NCBI RefSeq assembly: GCF_014205015.1 | Contig: NZ_JACHMO010000001.1 | Span: 7,006,001-7,070,000, forward strand | Length of the DNA: 64,000 nt | Direction: 5' to 3' | From: Saccharothrix ecbatanensis | GTDB taxonomy: Bacteria; Actinomycetota; Actinomycetes; Mycobacteriales; Pseudonocardiaceae | In this document: piece by piece, positions 33,708 to 42,076 of the stretch | How the letters are laid out: every line of letters begins with the position of its first letter | Position numbering within the stretch: position 1 is the stretch's first letter | The notes under the pieces: generated by a model | What the model saw: the letters and a program-made list of their open reading frames with translations, nothing else | Told to the model about the DNA's origin: nothing | Database searches by the model: none | Position numbers and translations under genes: made by a program

Positions 33708-34832
33708 GTGGACTTGGCGGCGGACCTGCGCGGACAGCTCGTCGACTCGCTGGTGGCCGCCGAGGTCATCCGCGATCCGCGCTGGGCGGAGGCGTTTCGG
33801 CAGGTCCCGCGGCATGCGTTCCTGCCGGGGTTCTTCGTGCAGCGGCCGGACGGCACGTGGGAGCCGGTGACGTCCGCGCACCCCGACCACCTCGCGCTGG
33901 TGTACCGGAACGAGGTGTGCGTGACCCAGCTCGACGGCGACGACCGGGCGTGGGAGCAAGCACTGGCGAAGGACGCCGTCATCGGGGTACCCACCAGTTC
34001 GTCGAGCATGCCGACGATCATGGCGATCATGCTGGAGGCCCTGGCCGTCACGCCGGGGAACCGCGTGCTGGAGATCGGCACCGGCACCGGCTACAACGCC
34101 GCCCTGCTCTGCCACGTGCTCGGCGACGGTCTGGTGACGTCGATCGACGTGGACGCCGGAGTGCTGGCGCGGGCCGAGTCCCGGCTCACCGGTGCCGGCT
34201 ACCACCCGAGGTGCGTGGCGGGCGACGGCGAGCAGGGGTACGCGCCTCGTGCGCCTTACGACCGCATCCTCGGGACGTGCGCCGTGTCCCGGATTCCTTC
34301 GGCGTGGCTGGCGCAGACCGCGCCGGGCGGGCTGATCGTCACCACGTTCAACCGGCCCATCGGCGCCGGGTTGGTCCGCCTGACCGTCCACGACGGCCAG
34401 GCCACCGGGCGCGTGCTGCTGGAGGACGGCCGCTTCATGCCGCTGCGCGCCCACCGCCAGTCATGGGCGGACGAGGCCCTGGTCGACGCCCTGACCGCGC
34501 CGGCGACGGAATCCCGGACGACCCTGCTGCCGTCGCGTGCCGTGGTGGACCCGTCCAGCGGCTTCGAGTTCTTCGCCGGCCTGGCGTTGTCCGAGGTCGC
34601 GATAGCCGCCGACCCGATCCGCCTGGTGCACCCGGACGGCTCGTGGGTCCGGCACCGGGGCGCGGTCGTGGACCAGGGAGGCCCGCGCGCCTTGTGGGAC
34701 GAGGCCGAAGCCGCCTACCGCCAGTGGCGGGCCCTCGGCAAACCCCGCCGCCACCAGTTCACCTTCACCGCCACCCCCACCGACCAGTACTTCGCCCTGG
34801 ACGGCACCCTCCACACCTGGCCCCTCCCCTGA
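33708..34832 (+). CDS. Protein-L-isoaspartate O-methyltransferase family protein, long form
   Basis: A 374-aa methyltransferase. AFRQVPRHAFLPGFFVQR is the PIMT N-terminal signature, IGVPTSSSSMPTIMAIML holds the active-site Ser-Met region, and NRVLEIGTGTGYNAALL is SAM motif I. The C-terminal ~170 residues are an extension found in actinobacterial versions. Some long PIMTs modify peptide natural products; no precursor or ligase gene is visible here, so a repair role or a protein target elsewhere is equally possible. Confidence 0.88.
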   Translation: MDLAADLRGQLVDSLVAAEVIRDPRWAEAFRQVPRHAFLPGFFVQRPDGTWEPVTSAHPDHLALVYRNEVCVTQLDGDDRAWEQALAKDAVIGVPTSSSSMPTIMAIMLEALAVTPGNRVLEIGTGTGYNAALLCHVLGDGLVTSIDVDAGVLARAESRLTGAGYHPRCVAGDGEQGYAPRAPYDRILGTCAVSRIPSAWLAQTAPGGLIVTTFNRPIGAGLVRLTVHDGQATGRVLLEDGRFMPLRAHRQSWADEALVDALTAPATESRTTLLPSRAVVDPSSGFEFFAGLALSEVAIAADPIRLVHPDGSWVRHRGAVVDQGGPRALWDEAEAAYRQWRALGKPRRHQFTFTATPTDQYFALDGTLHTWPLP

Positions 34833-34850
34833 CCCCACATCCCCGGGCGG

Positions 34851-35636
34851 TCAGTCGAGCAGTTCCTCCAGGAAGCTGCGGCGGCGGGGCTGGGGGTGCG
34901 GGTAGCCGTACTGGCCGGGGTACTGGGCGGGGTACTGGCCGGGCGGGTACGCGGGTGGCGGGGCGGGCGCGGTGCCGGGTGGTGGCTGGTACGGGGGTGG
35001 GGCGCCGCCGGGCTGGACGCCGGGTACCCGGGTGCCGGGCGGCGGTTGGTAGGGCGGTGGTGGGCCGGCGGGTTCGGCGGGCGGTGCTGGTGCCGGTGCC
35101 GGTGCCGGTGCTGGTGCTGGTGCTGGTGGAGGCTGGTACGGGGTCGGCTGGGCCGGGGTGGATGGGGCGGCAGGCGGCTGCTCGCCCTCCACGGGTTCGG
35201 CACCCTCGACAGGCTCGGTGGGTCCGGCGGGCTCGACGGGGCTGGTGGGCTCGACGGGGCTGGTGGGCGCGGCAGGGCTGGTGGGCGCGGCAGGGCTGGT
35301 GGGCTCGGCGGGCGCATGGGCCTCGACCGGGACCTGGCCTGCGAGAGGTGCGTGCATGGTCTGGTCGTGCGCCGGCGCCGGGTCGTACGCCGGCGGGCCG
35401 GGCACCGGAGTCATGGGCACCGGAGTCATGGGCACAGGGGTCATGGGCACAGGCGTCATCGGTACGGGGACGCCTTCCGGCCGGTACGGCTGGGCGTAGT
35501 GCGCACGTTCGGCGGCGATGATCTGCTCCAACTCGCCACCGTCCAGGAAAACGCCCTTGCAGTTCTCGCACTGCTCAACGTGCACGGAACCGCGGCTGAT
35601 GGTCTGCATCAGGTCCTGGCATTTCGGACAGATCAC
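34851..35636 (-). CDS. TFIIB-type zinc-ribbon protein with Pro-rich repetitive region
   Basis: A 261-aa protein. Residues 1-40 form a zinc ribbon: ICPKCQDLMQT and VEQCENCKGVFLDGGELEQI give two CxxC pairs. The middle is built of short repeats: PVPMT units encoded by a 15-bp DNA repeat, TSPA/TSPV units, and runs of Pro-Ala. The end RRRSFLEELLD is the conserved C-terminal peptide of this COG3809-like family. GTG 35636 is chosen because TACCCT lies seven bases upstream; GTG 35654 is the alternative. Function is unknown. Confidence 0.85.
   Translation of the reverse strand: MICPKCQDLMQTISRGSVHVEQCENCKGVFLDGGELEQIIAAERAHYAQPYRPEGVPVPMTPVPMTPVPMTPVPMTPVPGPPAYDPAPAHDQTMHAPLAGQVPVEAHAPAEPTSPAAPTSPAAPTSPVEPTSPVEPAGPTEPVEGAEPVEGEQPPAAPSTPAQPTPYQPPPAPAPAPAPAPAPAPPAEPAGPPPPYQPPPGTRVPGVQPGGAPPPYQPPPGTAPAPPPAYPPGQYPAQYPGQYGYPHPQPRRRSFLEELLD
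35401..35469. repeat. 15-bp tandem repeat within the zinc-ribbon gene
   Basis: About 4.6 copies of GGCACCGGAGTCATG and close variants; each encodes Met-Thr-Pro-Val-Pro on the minus strand. It is in frame, so copy number can change without frameshift. Confidence 0.9.
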
Positions 35637-35643
35637 AGATCCG

Positions 35644-35649
35644 AGGGTA
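35644..35649 (-). promoter_or_regulatory. Leaderless -10 element of the zinc-ribbon gene
   Basis: TACCCT on the minus strand, seven bases, then GTG 35636. Confidence 0.5.
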
Positions 35650-35709
35650 CGCACGACACAGGGGTGACGGTGTCACCACCATCCGTCACAGGTCCGTCAT
35701 GATGCGTTG

Positions 35710-37647
35710 GTGTCCAGATTCCGCCAGCGGGCCGTCCTCACCGGATGCGTGCTGGCCGCCGTGCTCGCCGCGGCCGGCCTGTTCGTCACCGACTACGGCA
35801 TCGCACCCGAACTGTGGCTGACCGGCCTCGCCCTCGGCTTCCTGGCGCTGCTCGCCGCCCTGGACCCGTGGGTGCACCGCAAGCGCGCCGCGGGCCTGGC
35901 CACCGACGACAACCTCGACGCCGCCACGACCGCCCTCGCGCACGCCCTGCACGCCCAGTGGAACGAGGAGTGCCGCGCCCGCGGCCTGCACGACAACCTC
36001 CTCGACGTGCACTGGAGCGCCCTCCAGGACGGGCAAGGCGAACCCGGCCACAGCGACGCGGTCGTCCGCGCGTTCCAGCGCAGCCCCCGCATGGTGTTCC
36101 TCGGCGAACCCGGCGCGGGCAAGAGCACCACGGCCATGCTCCTCACCATGGGCCTGCTCGACCGCCGGACGGACGGCCCGGTGCCGTTCCTCCTCCCCCT
36201 GTCGACCTGGGACCCGAACGCGGAGGACGTCCGCACCTGGATGACCCGGCGGCTGTACGAGGACCACCCGGCCCTGCGCAACACCGAGCTGTACGGCAGC
36301 TACGCGGGTGACCTGCTGGTCGAGCAGCGCCGCGTGTTCCCGGTGCTGGACGGCCTCGACCAGATCCCAGCCGAACACCGTGCCGCCGCGCTGGACCGCA
36401 TCAACCGCGCGTTCCCCGGCTCGCACCCGCTGGTGCTGACCAGCCGCACGGACGAGTTCGCCGAAGCCGGCAACCCGGTCCGGGGCGCGCAGGTCGTCCA
36501 GCTCCAGCCGCTCGACCAGGAAGAGATCGCGGGCTACATCCGGGCGGTCTCGGACCCCGTCACGGCGGCGCGCTGGGAGCCGATCTTCCTGCACCTGCGC
36601 GACGAGCCGGACGGTCGGCTGGCCGACGCGCTGTCCACGCCGCTCGCGGTGTGGCTGGCGGGCATCGTCTACGGCTACGGCGAGCCGAGCGAGCTGCTGG
36701 ACCGCGGCCGGTTCCCGGATCGCCGCGCGGTCGAGGACCACCTGGTGGACCGGTTGGTCAGCAGCGCGTTCGGTGATCGCGGCATCGCACACCAGGCCCG
36801 CGCGAGCCAGGTCTGGCCACGCGACAAAGCCACCCGCTGGCTCACGTTCCTGGCGGACCAGATGCGCGAACGCGGCGTGCTCGAACTGGGCTGGTGGGAG
36901 CTGCGCCGGTCGGTCGGCGCCGTGTGGCTGGCGCTGCTCGGCGCGATCGCGCTGGGCGCCATCGGCGGGTTCGGCGTCATGTGGCTGATGGCGTACGCGA
37001 GCACGCCGAAGCTGGCCCCGATCACCGGTCTGGCCGCCGGACTCGCGGTGGCCGTGGCCGCGCTGTACGCGTCGAGCGACCGTGCGCCGAAGCCCCGGCT
37101 GGGTGTGTGGCGCAGTCTCGTCGTGGTCAGCGGCGTGCTGGGCACGGCGGCAGGTCTGGTGTTCGGCGCGTTGTACGGGCCGGCAGCCGGTCTCGTCGTC
37201 GGGCTGGGCATCGCGGTGGCGGTGGCGCTGCGGTTCTCGTTGGCCAGCAGCGCCGAGTTGAGCCACCCGTCCAGTCCGAAGTGGACGATGGCGCAGGACC
37301 GGATCGCGGTGTGGACCGGGTCGCTCGTGCTTGCCGTGGTGTTCGGCGCCGCCGCCGGTCTGGTGTTCGGGCCGACCCAGACGGGCATGGTCGGGCTTGG
37401 CCTGGCGTCCGGTCTGATGCTCGGCTTCACGCTGTCCGTGCTGCACCTGCGCTGGTGGTGGTTCACGGTGGCGCGGATCTGGCTGGCGCTGCGCGGGAAG
37501 CTGCCGTGGGAGCTGATGGAGTTCCTGGAGGACGCGCGCAAGCTCGGCGTGCTGCGCCAGGCGGGCGCCGCCTACCAGTTCCGGCACGCCCTGGTGCAGG
37601 ACCGGCTGGCGGGCGCCCGCCCGGCGGAGGTCAAGTCAGACGCTTAG
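35710..37647 (+). CDS. Membrane NACHT-domain NTPase (STAND family)
   Basis: A 645-aa membrane STAND ATPase. Two N-terminal transmembrane helices (about residues 10-26 and 35-52) precede a NACHT NTPase: Walker A FLGEPGAGKSTTAML (about 132-146), Walker B RVFPVLDGLDQIP, and sensor region VLTSRTDEF. After the winged-helix region come about six hydrophobic segments (roughly 400-575), ending with a short amphipathic region. There are no LRR or WD repeats. The start is uncertain between TTG 35707 and GTG 35710. Bacterial NACHT proteins include anti-phage NLR relatives; whether this one is defensive is unknown. Confidence 0.85.
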   Translation: MSRFRQRAVLTGCVLAAVLAAAGLFVTDYGIAPELWLTGLALGFLALLAALDPWVHRKRAAGLATDDNLDAATTALAHALHAQWNEECRARGLHDNLLDVHWSALQDGQGEPGHSDAVVRAFQRSPRMVFLGEPGAGKSTTAMLLTMGLLDRRTDGPVPFLLPLSTWDPNAEDVRTWMTRRLYEDHPALRNTELYGSYAGDLLVEQRRVFPVLDGLDQIPAEHRAAALDRINRAFPGSHPLVLTSRTDEFAEAGNPVRGAQVVQLQPLDQEEIAGYIRAVSDPVTAARWEPIFLHLRDEPDGRLADALSTPLAVWLAGIVYGYGEPSELLDRGRFPDRRAVEDHLVDRLVSSAFGDRGIAHQARASQVWPRDKATRWLTFLADQMRERGVLELGWWELRRSVGAVWLALLGAIALGAIGGFGVMWLMAYASTPKLAPITGLAAGLAVAVAALYASSDRAPKPRLGVWRSLVVVSGVLGTAAGLVFGALYGPAAGLVVGLGIAVAVALRFSLASSAELSHPSSPKWTMAQDRIAVWTGSLVLAVVFGAAAGLVFGPTQTGMVGLGLASGLMLGFTLSVLHLRWWWFTVARIWLALRGKLPWELMEFLEDARKLGVLRQAGAAYQFRHALVQDRLAGARPAEVKSDA

Positions 37648-38781
37648 CTTCCGCAGCCGGCTGATCGCCTCGTCCAGCACCTCGTCGCGCTTGCAGAACG
37701 CGAACCGCACCAGGTGCCGCCACTCGTCGGGGTGATCGGTGAACACCTGCACCGGCACGCCCGCGACACCGATCCGCTCCGGCAGCTCCCGGCACAGCTG
37801 CGCGCCGTCGGTGAAGCCGAGCGGCCGGACGTCCGCGGTGATGAAGTACGTGCCCTCGCTCGGCCGCACCGAGAACCCGGCCTCGGTCAGCCCGCCGGAC
37901 AGCCGCGACCGCTTGTCCTGCAACGACGTGCGCAGGCCCTCCACCCAGTCCAGCTCGTTGCGCAACGCGTGCGCCACGGCGGGCTGGAACGGCGCGCCGC
38001 CGACGAAGGTCATGAACTGCTTGGCCGCGCGCACCGCGCCGACCAGCTCCGCCGGACCGCACGCCCAGCCGATCTTCCAGCCCGTGCAGTTGAACGACTT
38101 GCCCGCGCCCGAGATCGTGACGGTCCGCTCCGCCATGCCGGGGAACGTCGCCAGCGGCACGTGCGCGAGGCCGTCGAACACCAGGTGCTCGTACACCTCG
38201 TCGGTGATCGCCACGATGTCGTGCTCGACGCACAGCGCGGCGACGGCGGCCAGCTCCACGTAGTTCAGCACGGTCCCGGTCGGGTTGTGCGGCGAGTTGA
38301 GCAGCAACGCCCTGGTCCGCGGCGTGATCGCGGCACGCAGCGCGTCCACGTCCAGCCCGAGCCGCCCCGTGCCCGGCTCCTCGACCAGCCCGACGGTCCG
38401 CCGCGTCGCGCCGGCCAACGCCACGGACGCCGCGTACGAGTCGTAGTAGGGCTCGATGAGCACGACCTCGTCACCGGGCTCCACCAAGGCGAGCAACGAG
38501 GCCGCGATGGCTTCCGTCGCGCCCACCGTGACGAGGATCTCGGTGTCCGGGTCGTAGTGCGTGCCGTAGCGCGCCCGGTGCTCGGAGATCGCGTTCCGCA
38601 GCTCCGGCATGCCCGGACCCGGCGGGTACTGGTTGAGCCCGGCGTCGATGGACGCCTTGGCCACTTCAAGCATGCCGACCGGGCCGTCGGTGTCCGGAAA
38701 ACCCTGCCCGAGGTTCACCGCCCCGGTCCGGTTCGCCAACGCGGTCATCTCCGCGAAGATCGTCGAGGTGAACGGCCGCAT
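37636..38781 (-). CDS. dapC: PLP-dependent aminotransferase, N-succinyldiaminopimelate/methionine aminotransferase type
   Basis: A 381-aa fold-type I aminotransferase. AVNLGQGFPDTDGP, INSPHNPTG-type motif LLNSPHNPTGTVL, AITDEVYEHLVFDG, and the PLP-Lys in TISGAGKSFNCTGWKIGWA are present. It closely follows the Rv0858c (DapC) pattern, which makes N-succinyl-LL-diaminopimelate for lysine and cell wall, but relatives act on methionine or kynurenine. ATG 38781 matches the homologue start; GTG 38808 is possible. Its last 12 bases overlap the convergent NACHT gene. Confidence 0.88.
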   Translation of the reverse strand: MRPFTSTIFAEMTALANRTGAVNLGQGFPDTDGPVGMLEVAKASIDAGLNQYPPGPGMPELRNAISEHRARYGTHYDPDTEILVTVGATEAIAASLLALVEPGDEVVLIEPYYDSYAASVALAGATRRTVGLVEEPGTGRLGLDVDALRAAITPRTRALLLNSPHNPTGTVLNYVELAAVAALCVEHDIVAITDEVYEHLVFDGLAHVPLATFPGMAERTVTISGAGKSFNCTGWKIGWACGPAELVGAVRAAKQFMTFVGGAPFQPAVAHALRNELDWVEGLRTSLQDKRSRLSGGLTEAGFSVRPSEGTYFITADVRPLGFTDGAQLCRELPERIGVAGVPVQVFTDHPDEWRHLVRFAFCKRDEVLDEAISRLRKLSV

Positions 38782-38837
38782 CCTGGGGACTAGCGCTGGT
38801 ACCCGCACAAGCCCGAATCTTCACGGACAATGGCGGC

Positions 38838-40094
38838 GTGGAGCAACTGACCGCCGCTGACCAGCTCAAGCGCCAGGGCTTGCGCCGGATGAAACTCGTG
38901 GCCACCGGATTCTTCCTGGCCGCGACCGTGATCTTCGTCGTGGCGCTGTTGTTCGAGGACGGCGGCCCGGCGTGGATCGGGTACGTGCGGGCCGCGGCCG
39001 AGGCGGGCATGGTCGGCGCGATCGCCGACTGGTTCGCCGTGACAGCCCTTTTCCGCAGGCCACTGGGCCTGCCGATCCCGCACACGGCGATCATCCCGAG
39101 CCGCAAGGACACCTTCGGCGACGCGCTGGGGTCGTTCGTCGGGACGAACTTCCTGTCCGAGGCGGTGGTGCGGGACAAGCTGCGGCGGGTCGGCATCGGC
39201 CGGCGCCTCGGCGAGTGGGTCGCCGAACCGGCTCACGCCGAGCGGGTGACGTCCGAGGTGGCCAACGTGGTGCGTGGCGCGGTCACCGTGCTGCGGGACG
39301 ACGACGTGCAGGCCGTGGTCGAGCAAGCGCTCGTGCGGCGGTTGGTCGACCAGCCGTGGGGTCCGCCGCTGGGCAAGCTCCTCGGGCAGGTGCTCACCGA
39401 CGGGGCGCACCACAAGCTGGTGGACCTGATCTGCGACCGGGCGTACGACTGGGTGCGGGACAACTACGACAAGGTCATGGGCGTGGTGTCGGACCGGGCG
39501 CCGTCGTGGTCGCCGAAGTTCGTGGACTCGTTGCTCGGCGACAAGGTCTACGGCGAGCTGATGGACTTCGCGTGGGCGGTGAAGACCGACGGCAACCACC
39601 CGATGCGGCTGGCGGTGGACCAGTTCCTGATCGAGTTCGCGGGCGACCTGCGGACCGACCCGGCGACGATGCAGCGGGCCGAGCAGGTCAAGCAGCAGCT
39701 CGTGGAGCACCCGGACGTGCAGCGGCTGATCGGGTCGGCCTGGGGCACGGCGAAGAAGATGCTGCTCGACGCGGCCGAGGACCCGTCGTCCGAGCTGCGC
39801 AAGCGCGTCCGCGAGGGGCTGATGTCGTTCGGCCGCCGGATGGTCGAGGACGAGTCGATGCGGGCGAAGGTCGACGGGTGGCTCGAAGGCGCGGCGGGGT
39901 ACGTGGTGACCAACTACCGCGACGAGATCACCACGCTGATCACCGACACGGTCGAGCGCTGGGACGCCGAGGAGACCTCGCGCAAGATCGAACTCCAGGT
40001 CGGCCGCGACCTCCAGTTCATCCGCATCAACGGCACGGTCGTGGGCGCGCTGGCCGGCCTGGTGATCTACACCGTCTCCCAGCTCGTCACCTGA
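38838..40094 (+). CDS. DUF445 family membrane-associated protein
   Basis: A 418-aa DUF445 (YjiN-like) protein. Residues 20-60 hold a transmembrane helix (LVATGFFLAATVIFVVALLF) and AAAEAGMVGAIADWFAVTAL, the family signature, followed by ALFRRPLGLPIPHTAIIP. A long helical region follows and a second transmembrane helix lies at the C-terminus (INGTVVGALAGLVIYTVS). Both ends are membrane-bound with a large intervening domain. GTG 38838 has GACAAT six bases upstream. The role of the family is unknown. Confidence 0.92.
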   Translation: MEQLTAADQLKRQGLRRMKLVATGFFLAATVIFVVALLFEDGGPAWIGYVRAAAEAGMVGAIADWFAVTALFRRPLGLPIPHTAIIPSRKDTFGDALGSFVGTNFLSEAVVRDKLRRVGIGRRLGEWVAEPAHAERVTSEVANVVRGAVTVLRDDDVQAVVEQALVRRLVDQPWGPPLGKLLGQVLTDGAHHKLVDLICDRAYDWVRDNYDKVMGVVSDRAPSWSPKFVDSLLGDKVYGELMDFAWAVKTDGNHPMRLAVDQFLIEFAGDLRTDPATMQRAEQVKQQLVEHPDVQRLIGSAWGTAKKMLLDAAEDPSSELRKRVREGLMSFGRRMVEDESMRAKVDGWLEGAAGYVVTNYRDEITTLITDTVERWDAEETSRKIELQVGRDLQFIRINGTVVGALAGLVIYTVSQLVT

Positions 40095-40629
40095 CCGTCA
40101 CGCTGAGGGCGCGCCGCTCCCGCCAGTTGCGCGCCTTCTCCCGGTTGCCGCACGTCTGCATCGAGCACCAGGTGCGCGAGCGGTTGCGCGAACGGTCGAA
40201 GAACGCCCACCGGCAGTCGTCCGCCTGACAGATCTTGAACCGCTCCCACGACCCGAGCACCGCCAGCCGTGCCGCCGCGCCGAGCACCGCGCCGAGGGCG
40301 TCGGTGCTGGACATGGTCGGCACGCCGTGGCTGAGATCGACGCGGACCAGGCCCGCGGCGGGAGTGGGATCGGGTCCGTCGTGCGGTTCACCCAGCGAGG
40401 CCCGCAGCGACGCGCGGGCGGCGCGGACTTCCGCCGGATCACCCGCCCGGCCGAGGCCGCGTTCGGTGACCCAGGCGCGCCAAGCGGCGGCGCTGTCCAG
40501 GACGTCCGTGCCGAGTTCGAGATCTCGGGTGTTCAGGAAAGCGAGCAGCAGCTCCACATCGTGTTCCGCATCGCCGGCTCGACCCTGCGTGAAAGCCGCG
40601 TGGTCCCAGCCGGCCGCCAGACCAGTCAC
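40087..40629 (-). CDS. CGNR zinc-finger/ABATE domain putative transcriptional regulator
   Basis: A 180-aa protein with an N-terminal ABATE (stress-response) region (DVELLLAFLNTRDLELG) and a C-terminal CGNR zinc finger: ICQADDCRWAFFDRSRNRSR and WCSMQTCGNREKARNWRERR provide the four Cys. It is a putative DNA-binding regulator. Its last eight bases overlap the DUF445 gene end. Targets are unknown. Confidence 0.92.
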   Translation of the reverse strand: MTGLAAGWDHAAFTQGRAGDAEHDVELLLAFLNTRDLELGTDVLDSAAAWRAWVTERGLGRAGDPAEVRAARASLRASLGEPHDGPDPTPAAGLVRVDLSHGVPTMSSTDALGAVLGAAARLAVLGSWERFKICQADDCRWAFFDRSRNRSRTWCSMQTCGNREKARNWRERRALSVTVR

Positions 40630-40755
40630 CCCTCCACTGTAGGCGTCGAAAGGTCGCGATGTGGCGAAGTAACCGTCAAACGATTGTCACCGGTTAGCCC
40701 GACCGCCGCACCGGACGACCGCGTACGCTGGGCCGTTCGAGCTATGAACCCCGTG

Positions 40756-40774
40756 TATACCCGGTGTGTATAGT
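40756..40774 (+). promoter_or_regulatory. Leaderless promoter and operator-like repeat of the padR gene
   Basis: TATAGT (40769-40774) lies seven bases before ATG 40782. TATAC (40756-40760) and GTATA (40768-40772) form an inverted repeat overlapping it, and GTGTATA occurs twice in direct orientation. Autorepression by PadR is likely. Confidence 0.55.
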
Positions 40775-40781
40775 CGCCCAC

Positions 40782-41306
40782 ATGTCGATCGGACACACCC
40801 TGCTTGGCCTGCTGGAAAAGGGCCCGAGCCACGGATACGACCTGAAACGGGCCTACGACGAGCGCTTCGGCCAAGACCGGCCGCTGCACTACGGGCAGGT
40901 TTACACAACGCTCTCGCGGCTGCTGCGCAACGGCCTGGTCGAAGAGGCCGGAGTCGAGTCGGGCGACGGTCCGGAGCGCAAGCGGTACGCGATCACGGAC
41001 GCCGGCGTGACGGATGTGGAGCACTGGCTGGGCACGCCGGAGAAGCCGGAGCTCTACCTCCAGAACACGCTCTACTCGAAGGTAGTGCTGGCCCTGCTGT
41101 CCGGTCGCAGCGCGGACGACGTGCTCGACGTCCAGCGCGCCGCCCACCTGACCACGATGCGCGAGCTGACCAAGCGCAAGGCGCACGGCGACCTCGCCGA
41201 CCAGCTGATCTGCGACCACGCCCTGTTCCACCTGGAAGCCGACCTGCGCTGGCTGGAACTCACCGCCGCGCGCCTCGGCCAGCTGAAGCGGGCGGTGACC
41301 CGATGA
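40782..41306 (+). CDS. PadR family transcriptional regulator
   Basis: A 174-aa PadR repressor. The winged helix is at the N-terminus (SIGHTLLGLLEKGPSHGYDL, YGQVYTTLSRLLRNGLVEE, ERKRYAITDAG), with a C-terminal helical dimerisation region (residues 85-174). It is the first gene of a four-gene operon and overlaps the ABC ATPase start (ATGA). PadR regulators of this arrangement normally repress the transporter and respond to its substrate. Confidence 0.94.
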   Translation: MSIGHTLLGLLEKGPSHGYDLKRAYDERFGQDRPLHYGQVYTTLSRLLRNGLVEEAGVESGDGPERKRYAITDAGVTDVEHWLGTPEKPELYLQNTLYSKVVLALLSGRSADDVLDVQRAAHLTTMRELTKRKAHGDLADQLICDHALFHLEADLRWLELTAARLGQLKRAVTR

Positions 41307-42076
41307 GCGAAACGACACCGGACACGATGGCGGACACGGCACCCGAGACCATGGCACCAGACACGACGGCACCCGACGCGGCACCGCAGCCGGCACCCGT
41401 GAAAGCGCTGCTGGAGGCCGTCGACCTGCACAAGGCGTTCGGTCCCACGCCCGCGCTCGACGGCGCCGGACTGAGCGTGCACGCGGGCGAAGTGGTGGCC
41501 GTGATGGGTCCGTCCGGCTCGGGCAAGTCGACCCTCCTGCACTGCCTGGCCGGCATCCTCACACCGGACCGGGGCACGGTCCGCTACCGCGACGTCGAGC
41601 TGAGCGCGATGGGCGACGGTCCGCGCAGCGAGTTGCGGCGCACCGACTTCGGCTTCGTGTTCCAGTTCGGCCAGTTGGTGCCCGAGCTGACCTGCCTGGA
41701 GAACGTAGCCCTCCCGCTCCGGCTCGGTTCGGTGAAGCGCAAGGAAGCCGAGTCGCGCGCCCGCGACTGGCTGGAACGGCTGGAAGTCGCCGACGTCGCG
41801 GACAAGCGCCCCGGCGAGACGTCCGGCGGCCAAGGCCAGCGGGTCGCGGTGGCACGCGCCCTCGTGACAGGTCCGCGCGTGGTGTTCGCCGACGAACCGA
41901 CCGGCGCGCTGGACTCGCTCAACGGCGAGCGCGTGATGCAACTGCTCGTCACCGCGGCGAAGGAGACGAACGCGGCGGTCGTCCTGGTGACGCACGAACC
42001 GCGCGTCGCCGCGTACTCCGACCGCGAAATCGTGGTCCGCGACGGTCAGTCCCGCGAGATGGAGCCGACCCCGTGA
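41303..42076 (+). CDS. ABC transporter ATP-binding protein (MacB/LolD type)
   Basis: A 257-aa ATPase. A 35-residue Thr/Pro/Asp-rich extension built of TAPD/MADT-like repeats precedes the domain. Walker A is MGPSGSGKSTLL, the Q-loop FQFGQLVPELTCLENV, the signature TSGGQGQRVAVARAL (Gln-Gly in place of Gln-Gln), Walker B VVFADEPTGALDS, and the H-loop VLVTHEPRV. It overlaps padR and the first permease by four bases each. Confidence 0.95.
   Translation: MSETTPDTMADTAPETMAPDTTAPDAAPQPAPVKALLEAVDLHKAFGPTPALDGAGLSVHAGEVVAVMGPSGSGKSTLLHCLAGILTPDRGTVRYRDVELSAMGDGPRSELRRTDFGFVFQFGQLVPELTCLENVALPLRLGSVKRKEAESRARDWLERLEVADVADKRPGETSGGQGQRVAVARALVTGPRVVFADEPTGALDSLNGERVMQLLVTAAKETNAAVVLVTHEPRVAAYSDREIVVRDGQSREMEPTP

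Noticed and set aside
35686-37587. A 633-codon minus-strand frame opposite the NACHT gene
   Set aside because: Low-complexity shadow composition; the plus-strand frame has intact Walker motifs and membrane helices.
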